Positions 18,523 to 33,070 of a DNA stretch of 64,000 nt are shown piece after piece. This stretch comes from Rubritepida flocculans DSM 14296 (GTDB taxonomy: Bacteria > Pseudomonadota > Alphaproteobacteria > Acetobacterales > Acetobacteraceae). The stretch is from contig NZ_AUDH01000003.1 of the NCBI RefSeq assembly GCF_000425365.1, positions 62,001 to 126,000 on the forward strand, read 5' to 3'. Numbering within the stretch: the stretch's first letter is position 1; each line of letters begins with the position of its first letter. Below the pieces are notes generated by a model. The model did not search any database. It had not been told where the DNA came from and saw nothing but the letters and a program-made list of their open reading frames with translations. Position numbers and translations under genes: made by a program.

Positions 18523-21048
18523 ATGTCGCTGATCATGGAGGCGCGCCCGGGCGTCGGGTTCCGGGTGGCCGCGCTGTTCCGGCCGCGCGCGGTGCTGCTG
18601 CTGGCCGATCCCGCCCTGCCGGAATCGGCGCTGCTCGCGCGCAACCTCGCCGCGGGCGGCTTCCAGGGCCGGCTGATGATCGAGGGCATGGCGCATGAGG
18701 GCTTCGGCCCCGCCGAGGACGTGCCCGACCTCGCGGTGCTCAGCCTGCCCCCGCCCGCCCAGGCCGAGGCGCTTCAGCGTCTCGCCGCGCGCGGCTGCCG
18801 TGCGGTGGTTGCGCCGGTCGCCGCGCCGGGCCTTGCGGAGATGGCGCGCGCGGCCGGGGTGCGGGCGCTGGGCGAGCGCAGTTTCGGGATCGCGGTGACG
18901 GAGATCGGCCTCAACGCCACCCTGGCCCATGCGCCGCTCCGGCCGGGCCGTCTCGCGCTGATGACGCAGTCGGCCAGCATCGCGCGCAGCGTGCTCGACT
19001 GGGCCGAGGCCGAGGGGCTCGGCTTCTCCCACGTGATCGGCGTGGGGGCGAACGACGATATCGGCTTCGCTGCGGGGCTCGACTGGCTGGCGCGGGATGC
19101 GCGCACCGGCTGCGTGCTGCTGGAGCTGCGGCGCATCAAGAACCGGCGGGAGTTCGTCTCGGCCGCGCGGGCCACGGCGCGCACCCGCCCCGTGCTGGCG
19201 CTGCGGCCCGGCGTGCGCGCCGAGGATCCCTCGGGGCTCGGCGAGGCGGTGATGGAGGCGCTGCTGCGCCGCGCCGGGGTGCTCTCGGCCGGGGGGCTGG
19301 AGGACTGGCTGGCCGCCGCCGAGACGCTGGCCCGCGCCCGCCCGCGCGAGGGGCCGGGGCCGGGAGACCGCATCGCCATCCTGGCCAATGGCCGGGGCGT
19401 GGCGCGGCTCGCGGCCGATGCGGCGCTGCGCGAGGGGCTGCGGCTGGCGGGCGAACCCCTCTCGCTCGGCCCCGGCGAGGCGGAGCGCATCGCGGAGGCG
19501 CTGGCGCCGCTGCTGCGCGGGGGCGAGGCGGACGCCGTGGTGGCGCTGCACGCGCCGGAGGAGGCGGCGGAGCGCCCCTCCGCCGCGCTGCTGGCCGCGC
19601 TCGCGCGGCTGCGGGGCGCGCCGCTGCTGCTCGCCTGGATGGGCGAGGGCGCTGGCCGGGCGGGGCGCGCGGCGCTGGCCGAAGCGGGGCTCGCGGCCTT
19701 CGCGACCCCCGAGGCGGCGGTGCGCGGCGCGGCGCATCTGCTGGCCGAACGCCGCAACCGCGCCGCCGCGGCCGAGCTGCCGCCCGCCGACATCCTGGAG
19801 GTGACGCCCGATCGCGAGCGCGTGCGCGCGCTCTTCGCCGCGGTGCGCGCCGAGGGGCGGCTCGATCTCTACGAGGACGAGGCGCTCTCCGTGCTCGACG
19901 CCTATGGCGTTCCGGTCGTCGAGGGCCGCCGTGCAGCCACCCCGGCGGAGGCCGCCTTGGCGGCGCACGCCATGGGCCCGCCGCTGGTGCTGAAGGCGCG
20001 CATGCTGCTCGCGCACAAGAGCGAGCATGGCGGGGTGGTGCTGAACCTGCGCGAGAGCGGGGCGGTGCGCGAGGCCGCGCAGGAGATGGAGCGCGAGATC
20101 GCCGCGCGCCTGCCCGCGGCGCGCATGGACGGCTTCCTGCTGCAGCGCCAGGCGCCGCGCGGCGCGCTGGAGCTGCGCCTGCGCGCCGGCGAGGACGCGA
20201 TGTTCGGCCCCTGGATCGGCTTCGGCCAGGGCGGCACCACGGCCGATCTCGCGCGCGACGAGGCGGTGGAGATGCCGCCGCTCAACCTGCCGCTCGCGCA
20301 TGCGCTGATCGCGCGCACGCGCCTGTCGCGCCTGCTGCCGGGCTGGCGCGACCGCCCGGCGGTGGCCGAGCCCGCCATCGCCGATTCCCTCGTGCGTCTC
20401 TCCCAGCTTCTGGTGGACTTTCCCGAGATCGCCTCGCTGGCGGTGAACCCGCTGCTCGCCACCGCCGCGGGGGTCCTGGCGGTGGACGCCGAGCTCGCCC
20501 TGCGCCCCGCTGGCGAGGCGGCGCTGCATGCCATCGCCCCATACCCCGCCCATCTCGCCGAGAGATGGACGGCGCGCGACGGGCGGGTCTTCGAGCTGCG
20601 CCCCATCCGGCCCGAGGACGCGGCGGCGCAGGGCGCCTTCTTCCGCGCCCTGCCGGCCGAGGATGTGCGCTTCCGCTTCTTCTCGACGATGAAGGAGCTG
20701 CCGCCGCCGCTGCTCGCCCGGCTCACCCAGATCGACTACGCGCGCGAGATGGCCTTCGTCGCCATGCGCGAGGGGCGCAACCACGGCACCGCGCGGGTGA
20801 TCCGCGAGCCGCTGGGCAACTCGGCCGAGTTCGCGGTGGTGGTGACGCCGGACGCGAAGGGAACCGGCCTCGCCCGGCGGCTGATGGAGCGCGCGGAGGA
20901 ATGGGCGCGCAGCCAGGGCGTGAGCGAACTCGTCGGCCATGTGCTGGCCGACAACCAGCCCATGCTGGGCTTCGTGCGCAAGCTCGGCTACGCGCTGCGG
21001 CGCAGCGCCGAGGATGCCGAGGTGATGCTCGCCGTGAAGCGGCTGTGA
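18523..21048 (+). CDS. Pat-like protein lysine acetyltransferase (NDP-forming acyl-CoA synthetase-like plus GNAT)
   Basis: Fusion of 841 residues. Residues 1-430 resemble the CoA-binding and ligase alpha domains of ADP-forming acetyl-CoA synthetase, about 440-680 the ATP-grasp beta domain (LDAYGVPVVEGRRA, GPPLVLKARMLLAHKSEHGGVVLNL), and 690-841 a GNAT domain (VFELRPIRPED, DAKGTGLARRLM). This is the architecture of Pat/YfiQ, which acetylates acetyl-CoA synthetase. The Ser-His-Thr-Gly region holding the phosphohistidine of active synthetases is replaced near residues 233-245 (AEDPSGLGEAVMEA), so the synthetase part is probably regulatory only, as in Pat. It converges on uvrA. Confidence 0.87.
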   Translation: MSLIMEARPGVGFRVAALFRPRAVLLLADPALPESALLARNLAAGGFQGRLMIEGMAHEGFGPAEDVPDLAVLSLPPPAQAEALQRLAARGCRAVVAPVAAPGLAEMARAAGVRALGERSFGIAVTEIGLNATLAHAPLRPGRLALMTQSASIARSVLDWAEAEGLGFSHVIGVGANDDIGFAAGLDWLARDARTGCVLLELRRIKNRREFVSAARATARTRPVLALRPGVRAEDPSGLGEAVMEALLRRAGVLSAGGLEDWLAAAETLARARPREGPGPGDRIAILANGRGVARLAADAALREGLRLAGEPLSLGPGEAERIAEALAPLLRGGEADAVVALHAPEEAAERPSAALLAALARLRGAPLLLAWMGEGAGRAGRAALAEAGLAAFATPEAAVRGAAHLLAERRNRAAAAELPPADILEVTPDRERVRALFAAVRAEGRLDLYEDEALSVLDAYGVPVVEGRRAATPAEAALAAHAMGPPLVLKARMLLAHKSEHGGVVLNLRESGAVREAAQEMEREIAARLPAARMDGFLLQRQAPRGALELRLRAGEDAMFGPWIGFGQGGTTADLARDEAVEMPPLNLPLAHALIARTRLSRLLPGWRDRPAVAEPAIADSLVRLSQLLVDFPEIASLAVNPLLATAAGVLAVDAELALRPAGEAALHAIAPYPAHLAERWTARDGRVFELRPIRPEDAAAQGAFFRALPAEDVRFRFFSTMKELPPPLLARLTQIDYAREMAFVAMREGRNHGTARVIREPLGNSAEFAVVVTPDAKGTGLARRLMERAEEWARSQGVSELVGHVLADNQPMLGFVRKLGYALRRSAEDAEVMLAVKRL

Positions 21049-21074
21049 TGCGGCCGGCCTGGGCGCCGCCCCTA

Positions 21075-23978
<2,904 letters not shown>

Positions 23979-24126
23979 GGAAGACACTCCGGGCGGGCGG
24001 CATGGCGGGGCTTGTCGCAGGTCGGCCGGGGGGCCGGAAGGGGGCCGCGGGTTGGCGCGGCGGCCGGCAAGAGGTAGTTTGCCGCTCCGTTTTGCCCACC
24101 CCGAACAGCGTCAGGAGGCGCGCCCC

Positions 24127-24621
24127 ATGGCCGGCGTGAACAAGGTGATCATCCTCGGCCGGCTCGGGAAGGACCCCGAGGTGCGGAACTTCCAGAATGG
24201 CGGGCGGGTGGTGAACCTGCGCATCGCCACCTCCGAACGCTACAAGGACCGCGAGGGGAACATGCAGGAGCGCACGGAGTGGCACTCCGTCGCCATCTTC
24301 AACGAGAAGCTGGGCGAGATCGCCGAGCGCTATCTGCGCAAGGGCAGCGAGGTGTACATCGAGGGCCAGCTCGAGACCCGCAAATGGCAGGACCAGTCGG
24401 GCCAGGACCGCTACACCACCGAGATCGTGCTGCGGCCCTACCGGGGCGAGCTCGCGCTCGTCGGCGGGCGCGGCGGCGCGGGCGAGGGGGCGGAGGAGCG
24501 CGGCTATGGCGGGGCCGAGCGCGCCTCGGGCGGGTCCGCGCCCGCGCGCCCGGGCGGGGCGCGCGGCGGCGGCTGGGACGCGCCCCGCAAGGCCGACCTG
24601 GACGACGACATCCCCTTCTGA
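24127..24621 (+). CDS. ssb: Single-stranded DNA-binding protein
   Basis: Homotetrameric SSB, 164 residues. An OB fold covers residues 1-110 ([45 protein letters not shown]), followed by a Gly/Arg-rich flexible linker and the acidic tip DLDDDIPF that recruits repair and replication partners. The length fits the family. It diverges from uvrA. Confidence 0.96.
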   Translation: MAGVNKVIILGRLGKDPEVRNFQNGGRVVNLRIATSERYKDREGNMQERTEWHSVAIFNEKLGEIAERYLRKGSEVYIEGQLETRKWQDQSGQDRYTTEIVLRPYRGELALVGGRGGAGEGAEERGYGGAERASGGSAPARPGGARGGGWDAPRKADLDDDIPF

Positions 24622-24685
24622 GGCCCGCCCCGCCGCCCTCCCGCGAAGGCCGGGCCGCCTGCGCGCCCCCTGAGGAACAGAGCGT

Positions 24686-27404
<2,719 letters not shown>

Positions 27405-27412
<8 letters not shown>

Positions 27413-27917
27413 GCGCGTGGCCCTCTATCCGGGCACCTTCGACCCCATCACCAACGGGCATCTGGACGTGATCGGCCGCGCCGCGCGGCTGGTGGACCGG
27501 CTCGTGGTCGGGGTGGCGATGAACGCCGGCAAGGGCCCGCTCTTCCCGCTCGAGGAGCGGGCGGAGCTCGTGCGCGCGGAGATGGAGCCCATCGCCCGGC
27601 GCAGCGGCTGCCGCATCGAGGTGCGGCCCTTCACCGGGCTGCTCGTTCATTTCGCGCGCGAACTCGGCGCGCAGATGATCGTGCGCGGGCTGCGCGCCGT
27701 GACGGATTTCGACTACGAGTTCCAGATGGCGGGGATGAACGCGCGCCTCGCGCCGGACATCGAGGCGGTGTATCTCATGGCCAGCGAGCGCAACCACTTC
27801 ATCTCCTCGCGATTCGTGAAGGAGATCGCGCAGCTCGGCGGGGACATCTCCTCCTTCGTCCCGCCGCTCACGCTGGAGCGCACCCTCGCGCGCGTCCGCC
27901 GCCCCGCGGCGGGCTGA
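27405..27917 (+). CDS. coaD: Phosphopantetheine adenylyltransferase
   Basis: Fourth step of coenzyme A synthesis, turning 4'-phosphopantetheine and ATP into dephospho-CoA; 170 residues, a normal length. The nucleotidyltransferase motif [14 protein letters not shown] at the N terminus and the second motif [21 protein letters not shown] are both intact. The ATG at 27405 lies inside the end of gyrA, with GAGGAGGCCCAGGAG upstream serving as ribosome binding site, so the two genes are coupled. Confidence 0.95.
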
Positions 27918-27945
27918 TCGCGCCCATCCGCACGGAGGAACAGAG

Positions 27946-28536
<591 letters not shown>

Positions 28537-28543
28537 TCGGCGG

Positions 28544-28572
28544 TTGACTTCCCGTCCGCGGCGCGGTTTCTG
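28544..28572 (+). promoter_or_regulatory. Possible promoter of tRNA-Lys
   Basis: TTGACT at 28544-28549 is a near-consensus -35. The hexamer 17 bases on (TTTCTG, 28567-28572) is a poor -10. The distance to the tRNA 5' end (about 20 bases) is plausible. The tRNA could also be read through from the cyclophilin gene. Confidence 0.35.
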
Positions 28573-28591
28573 CCCCGCGCCGCGGGCGCGC

Positions 28592-28664
28592 GGGCCGGTA
28601 GCTCAGTTGGTAGAGCACGTGACTTTTAATCATGTGGTCGCGGGTTCGAGTCCCGCCCGGCTCA
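28592..28664 (+). tRNA. tRNA-Lys, anticodon UUU
   Basis: A full cloverleaf is visible. Acceptor GGGCCGG (28592-28598) pairs with CCGGCTC (28657-28663) with one G-U, and the discriminator A is at 28664. The D arm lies in TAGCTCAGTTGGTAGAGCA. Anticodon stem CGTGA/TCATG surrounds the loop CTTTTAA with TTT at 28625-28627. The T stem is GCGGG/CCCGC around TTCGAGT. The 3' CCA is not encoded. The last three bases are shared with the stop codon of the opposite-strand DUF3141 gene. Confidence 0.97.
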
Positions 28665-30962
28665 TTCCCTCCGCGTCGCCGGCGCTGCGGCCTCCTCCGC
28701 GCCGCTGAGCCCCAGCACCGCCCGCTGCCGCGCCAGCATCGCCCGCGCGTGCTCGCCCAGCTCCTCCTCCGGACCCGCCACGCCCTCCACGGCGGCCATG
28801 GCCCGGCGGCGATCCTCCTCCTCCGGCAGCAGCAGCGGCAGACTTTCGAGCGCGAGCGCGGGCTGCAGCGCGACGATCAGCGTCTGCTCGCGGATCATCT
28901 CCTGACGCCGCTCGGGGCTGAGGGAGCGGAAGGGCTCCTCCGTCGTCAGCAGCGCGCTGGAGCGTTCGAGGCGCGAGCGCCGCACCGCCCCGCGCGCCTC
29001 GGCGAGCAGCACCAGCATGCGCACCACCGCCTCCGCATAGCCGCCGAGCGGCGCGAGGCGTTCCGCCCGGCCCGCCGCCTCCTCCAGCAGCGCCGCCTCC
29101 TGCCCCTCTGCGGCGGCGCGGGCCGGGGCGCGCGCGCCGATCCCGAGCGCGGCGAGGCCGCCATAGACGGCGTGGAAGGCGATCTCCGCCACCGCCTCCT
29201 GCGCCTCGCGCCAGCGGGTGATGCCCTCCTCCACCGCATCGGCGAAGACCCGCTCCCAGGCGAGGAAGGGGTTGTCGGCCGCGGCGGGGGCGCGGTGCCG
29301 GCGCGCGATCTCCGCCGCCGGCGCCACCCAGGCGAGGAAGGGGTTGCGGTCGGAAACCAGGGTGCGGCGCAGCCGCAGCGGATGAAGCTGCCGGCGCAGC
29401 TCCGCCCCCGCCTCGGTGGCCGTCGCGCGCACGAGCGGACTCACGGCCGTGTCGTAGATCGCCTGGCCGAGTTCGGAAATCTGCGCGACGGCGGGGAAGG
29501 CGTGATTGTCCGCCTCGCCGGCGAGCGCGCGGATGTCGCTCATCTTCCGCTCGACGAGCTCGACGGCGTAGGGCGCGTTGCCGCCGCCCTCCTCGGTGAT
29601 CACCATCTCGTAGAGGCCCGGGGCCACCGCCTCGATCATCTCCAGCGTGGTCGCGATCTCGCTGTGCTCCTTCCGCGCCACCTTGCCCGAGACGAAGATG
29701 CCGAGGTGCCCGATCTCCTCGTGCAGCAGATAGACGATGGTCTGCCCGCGCGCGCGGATTTCGCGCTCGTCGCCGTACACGTCCGCGATCCAGCGCAGCG
29801 CCTGGCCGGGCGGGGTGATGTTGTCGCCCGCCGAGGCGAAGACGATGACGGGCGAGCGCACGGCGCGCATGTCGAAGCGCCCCTGTTCGGGGGCGGCGAG
29901 CGCGCCCTGCGCGAAGCGGTCGCCAATAAAGAGGTTGTCCACGATCCAGCCGATCTCGTCGCGGTTCATCAGGAAGAACCCGCCCCACCAGCGCTCGAAC
30001 TCCAGGAAGCGCGGCCCCTCGTGGTCGGCCTTCTCGTAGAGGTCCCAGTATTTGCGGAACCAGGTGGTGGCGGGCGAGAGGGCCTCGAAGTTCAGCACGA
30101 GGTTCGCCCCGTCGAAGCGCCCGTTGCCGAGATCGGCCAGCAGCGCCGCGGGCCAGCCGCCGCCGGCGAGCCCGCCCAGGTAGCGCATCGGGTTGCGGCC
30201 CTTCTCGCCCGCCCAGTAGGAGAGCGGCGCGCCGTTCAGCACCAGCGGGCCGACGAGATCGGGCTCGGCGCTGCCCAGCATCATCACCGCCCAGCCGCCC
30301 TGGCAGTTCCCGATCACCACGGGCTTGGGCGCATCCGGGTGGCGGTCGCGCACCAGGCGCAGGAAGGCGCCCTCGGCGGCGGTGATGTCGAGGATGGTCT
30401 GCCCCGGCTCCGGGTCGCGGAAGAAGATGACGAAATAGACCGGGTGGCCGCGCCGCAGCGCCACGCCCACCTGGCTGTCGGACTTGAAGCCGCCGATGCC
30501 CGCGCCATGGCCCGCCCGCGGGTCCACGATCACGAAGGGGCGCAGCGCGGGATCGGTGGCGGGCATGCCCGCGCCGGGGAGGATGCGCACCAGCGCGTAG
30601 TTCACCGGGCGCGGCAGGCTGCGGCCGTCGAGCAGCGTCTCGTAGTCGAAGACGAGCACGGGCGGGCAGCCCGCCTCCTCGTGCGCGATGAAGATGTTGC
30701 CCGCCTGCCGCATGATGTCGAGGAAGAGCGCGCCGCGCTGCGCCGCATCCAGCGCGTATTCCGCCGCCGCGGCGAACAGCGCCGGCGGCGGGGGCGGCGG
30801 GGGCAGCGATTCCGGCAGCCGCGGCAGGTTGGCGGCGAGGCCGATGGCCCGCGCGGCGGCGAGGTCCATCACGCCCTGCGCCTGCGCGGCCATGCGGCGC
30901 CAGGCCTGCTGGCCGCGCTCCGCCAGCTCGAGGAAGGCCGAGGCGGGATGCGGGTCGGTCAT
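28662..30962 (-). CDS. DUF3141 protein, PHA synthase-like alpha/beta hydrolase
   Basis: A 766-residue protein of the DUF3141 family. The N-terminal half (about 60-430) resembles PHA synthase: the lipase-box variant G-N-C-Q-G-G puts a Cys at residue 220 as nucleophile, Asp380 lies in SAGDNITPP, and His419 lies in EEIGHLG. The C-terminal 330 residues are helical and specific to the family. It is the last gene of a fabI-ackA-DUF3141 operon, overlapping ackA by 4 bases (ATGA). In other proteobacteria the family lies next to phosphotransacetylase, acetate kinase and FabI genes, suggesting a role in PHB or acyl-CoA turnover, but the reaction is not known to me. The stop codon lies inside the tRNA-Lys gene on the other strand. 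Confidence 0.85.
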   Translation of the reverse strand: MTDPHPASAFLELAERGQQAWRRMAAQAQGVMDLAAARAIGLAANLPRLPESLPPPPPPPALFAAAAEYALDAAQRGALFLDIMRQAGNIFIAHEEAGCPPVLVFDYETLLDGRSLPRPVNYALVRILPGAGMPATDPALRPFVIVDPRAGHGAGIGGFKSDSQVGVALRRGHPVYFVIFFRDPEPGQTILDITAAEGAFLRLVRDRHPDAPKPVVIGNCQGGWAVMMLGSAEPDLVGPLVLNGAPLSYWAGEKGRNPMRYLGGLAGGGWPAALLADLGNGRFDGANLVLNFEALSPATTWFRKYWDLYEKADHEGPRFLEFERWWGGFFLMNRDEIGWIVDNLFIGDRFAQGALAAPEQGRFDMRAVRSPVIVFASAGDNITPPGQALRWIADVYGDEREIRARGQTIVYLLHEEIGHLGIFVSGKVARKEHSEIATTLEMIEAVAPGLYEMVITEEGGGNAPYAVELVERKMSDIRALAGEADNHAFPAVAQISELGQAIYDTAVSPLVRATATEAGAELRRQLHPLRLRRTLVSDRNPFLAWVAPAAEIARRHRAPAAADNPFLAWERVFADAVEEGITRWREAQEAVAEIAFHAVYGGLAALGIGARAPARAAAEGQEAALLEEAAGRAERLAPLGGYAEAVVRMLVLLAEARGAVRRSRLERSSALLTTEEPFRSLSPERRQEMIREQTLIVALQPALALESLPLLLPEEEDRRRAMAAVEGVAGPEEELGEHARAMLARQRAVLGLSGAEEAAAPATRRE

Positions 30963-32161
30963 GGCAGCGTCTCCGTCGCCGGGGCGATCAGGGCAAGGCA
31001 ATGCGCGGCGATCATGCCTTCCTCGTCGGTGGGGCGGACCAGCACGCGCACGGGGCCGGCGCCGATCTCCGGGGCGTTGCGCGCATTCGCCGCGGGATCG
31101 AGCGCGATGCCGAGGAAGCCCAGCCCCTCGCAGATGCGCGCGCGCGCGCCCGCCGCGTTCTCGCCGATGCCGGCGGTGAAGACCAGCGCGTCGAGCCCGC
31201 CCATGGTCGTGGCCAGCGCCGCGATCTCGCGCCGCACGCGATAGGCGAAATGGCCGAGCGCGCGCTCGGCCGCCTCGCCGCCCGCCGCCTCGATCTCGCG
31301 CACGTCCTGCGAGACGCCGGAGAGGCCCTTGAGCCCGCTCTCGTGGTAGAGCAGCCGCGTCACCTCCGCGGTCGTCATGCCCATGGCGTCCAGCAGATGC
31401 AGCACCACGCCGGGGTCGAGCTGGCCGCAGCGCGTGCCCATGGGCACGCCGTCGAGCGCGGTGAATCCCATGCTCGTCGCCACGCTCCGCCCCCCGGCGA
31501 TGGCGCACAGCGAGGCCCCATTGCCGAGATGCGCCACGACGAGGCGCGCCCCGCCCAGCGCCGCATCCTCGCGCGCGAGGCGGCGCGCGATGGATTCGTA
31601 GGAGAGGCCGTGGAAGCCGTAGCGCCGGATGCCCTGGCGGAAGAAGCGGTCGGGCAGGGCGAAGCGCTCCGCCACCTCGGGCTGGGTGCGGTGGAAGGCG
31701 GTGTCGAAGCAGGCGATCTGCGGCACGCCCGGGAAATGCCGCGCCGCCGCCTCGATGCCCGCGAGGTTGTGCGGCTGATGCAGCGGCGCGAGCGGGATGA
31801 GGGCGCGCAGCCGCTCCATCACCGGCGGCGAAAGGCGCACGGGGGCCGCGAACTCCGCCCCGCCATGGACGACGCGGTGGCCGATGGCCCGCGGCGGGGC
31901 CGCGCCCAGCACCTCCGGCAGCCAGGCGATGATGGTGGCGAGCGCCTCCTCATGGGTGGCGGGCGCGCCGCCGCCCTCCCAGCGCCGCTCGGCCAGCGCC
32001 TCGCCGCCGGGCCCGCGCGCGCGGAAGCGCGGCGCGGCGCCCAAGCCCTCCACCTGCCCCGCGCAGAGCGGCGCGGGCGGCCCGTCTGCGGCCGCATAGG
32101 CGGCGAATTTCAGCGAGGAGGAGCCGGCGTTGAGGACGAGGATCGAGGGCGGCATGCTCAT
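30959..32161 (-). CDS. ackA: Acetate kinase family protein
   Basis: Acetyl phosphate + ADP <-> acetate + ATP; 400 residues. LVLNAGSSSLKFA at the N terminus, GHRVVHGG, the substrate-pocket FDTAFH, GNGASLCAI and FTAGIGENA are the ASKHA-fold signatures. The ATG at 32161 overlaps the fabI stop (ATGA). Butyrate or propionate kinase activity is possible, but the motifs fit acetate kinase best. No phosphotransacetylase gene lies beside it. Confidence 0.93.
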   Translation of the reverse strand: MSMPPSILVLNAGSSSLKFAAYAAADGPPAPLCAGQVEGLGAAPRFRARGPGGEALAERRWEGGGAPATHEEALATIIAWLPEVLGAAPPRAIGHRVVHGGAEFAAPVRLSPPVMERLRALIPLAPLHQPHNLAGIEAAARHFPGVPQIACFDTAFHRTQPEVAERFALPDRFFRQGIRRYGFHGLSYESIARRLAREDAALGGARLVVAHLGNGASLCAIAGGRSVATSMGFTALDGVPMGTRCGQLDPGVVLHLLDAMGMTTAEVTRLLYHESGLKGLSGVSQDVREIEAAGGEAAERALGHFAYRVRREIAALATTMGGLDALVFTAGIGENAAGARARICEGLGFLGIALDPAANARNAPEIGAGPVRVLVRPTDEEGMIAAHCLALIAPATETLP

Positions 32162-32979
32162 GCCCGGATGTGCAGGCCGCCATCCACGTGGATGACCTCG
32201 CCCGTCATGCCCGAGGCCGCGCCGCTGACCAGGAAGGCGACGACGCGCCCCACCTCCGCGATGTCCACGAGGCGCTGCTGCGGGGCGCGGCGTTCGGCCA
32301 TCTCCAGCAGCGTGTCGAACCGCGCGATGCCCGAGGCCGCGCGGGTGGGCATCGGCCCCGGCGAGACGGCGAAGACGCGGATGCCCCGCGGCCCCAGCTC
32401 GGCCGCCGCATAGCGCACCGCGGCCTCGAGCGCGGCCTTCACCGGGCCCATGAGGCTGTAGTGGTCCACCACCCGCTCGGCGCCGTGATAGCTCATGGTG
32501 ACGAGCGCGCCGCCCTCGCCCATCAGCGGCTCCGCGAGATGCGCCATGCGCAGGAAGGACCAGCAGGAGACGTGCATGGCCTGGGCGAAGCCCTCGGCCG
32601 AGCAGTCCACCACGCGGCCGTGCAGGTCGGCGCGCGGGGCGAAGGCGATGGAGTGGATCACGAAGTCGAGCCGCCCCCATTCCTGCCCGAGCCGCGCGAA
32701 GACCGCCTCCATCGCGCCGGGCTGTTCCACGTCCAGCGGCATGGCGAGGCGCGCGCCGAGCCTCTCGGCCAGCGGGCGCACATGCGGCTCCGCCTTCTCG
32801 TTGCGCCAGGTGAGGGCGAGCTCGGCCCCGCAGGCGCGCAGCACGGCGGCGCAGCCATAGGCGATGCTGCGCGCATCGGCGATGCCCACGACCAGGCCGC
32901 GCCGGCCCCGCAGCGCCTCGCCCAGCCGCGTCTGCGCGGACCAGAGGCGGGGCAGGAGGTCGCTCGGCATCTCGTCCAT
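32158..32979 (-). CDS. fabI: Enoyl-ACP reductase FabI-type SDR
   Basis: NADH-dependent enoyl reductase fold, 273 residues from the ATG at 32979, which has a GGAG ahead of it. The nucleotide site VVGIADARSIAYG matches the FabI pattern. The catalytic Tyr/Lys pair is in DHYSLMGPVKAALE (Y-x6-K), preceded by MSYHGAERVV as in FabI. A GPMPTRAASGI loop is the substrate/triclosan-binding region. The setting in an ackA-DUF3141 operon suggests a specialised or second copy; whether the main FabI lies elsewhere cannot be seen. An alternative start at 33003 exists. Confidence 0.87.
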   Translation of the reverse strand: MDEMPSDLLPRLWSAQTRLGEALRGRRGLVVGIADARSIAYGCAAVLRACGAELALTWRNEKAEPHVRPLAERLGARLAMPLDVEQPGAMEAVFARLGQEWGRLDFVIHSIAFAPRADLHGRVVDCSAEGFAQAMHVSCWSFLRMAHLAEPLMGEGGALVTMSYHGAERVVDHYSLMGPVKAALEAAVRYAAAELGPRGIRVFAVSPGPMPTRAASGIARFDTLLEMAERRAPQQRLVDIAEVGRVVAFLVSGAASGMTGEVIHVDGGLHIRA

Positions 32980-32993
32980 CCGGGGCTCCGTGC

Positions 32994-33015
32994 GGTGCAG
33001 CATGCTTCCTGCACC
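32994..33015. repeat. 7-bp inverted repeat between crtF and fabI
   Basis: GGTGCAG (32994-33000) pairs with CTGCACC (33009-33015) around an 8-base loop. It lies between the crtF stop and the chosen fabI start on the same strand, so it could end the crtF transcript. No T-run follows. Confidence 0.35.
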
Positions 33016-33070
33016 ATAGGCAGAGCGGCCGCCAAGGGGCGATGACCGTTGCGCGACGCAGGGGGGCGGA

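Noticed and set aside
23979-24126. LexA/SOS box between uvrA and ssb
   Set aside because: I looked for GTTC-N7-GTTC or its complement. Only a single GAAC is present at about 24103, so there is no support for a box.
28592-28664. Short peptide S-R-A-G-L-E-P-A-T-T in a frame across the tRNA
   Set aside because: This is the well-known artefact from translating the antisense of a tRNA T-arm and acceptor region, not a protein.
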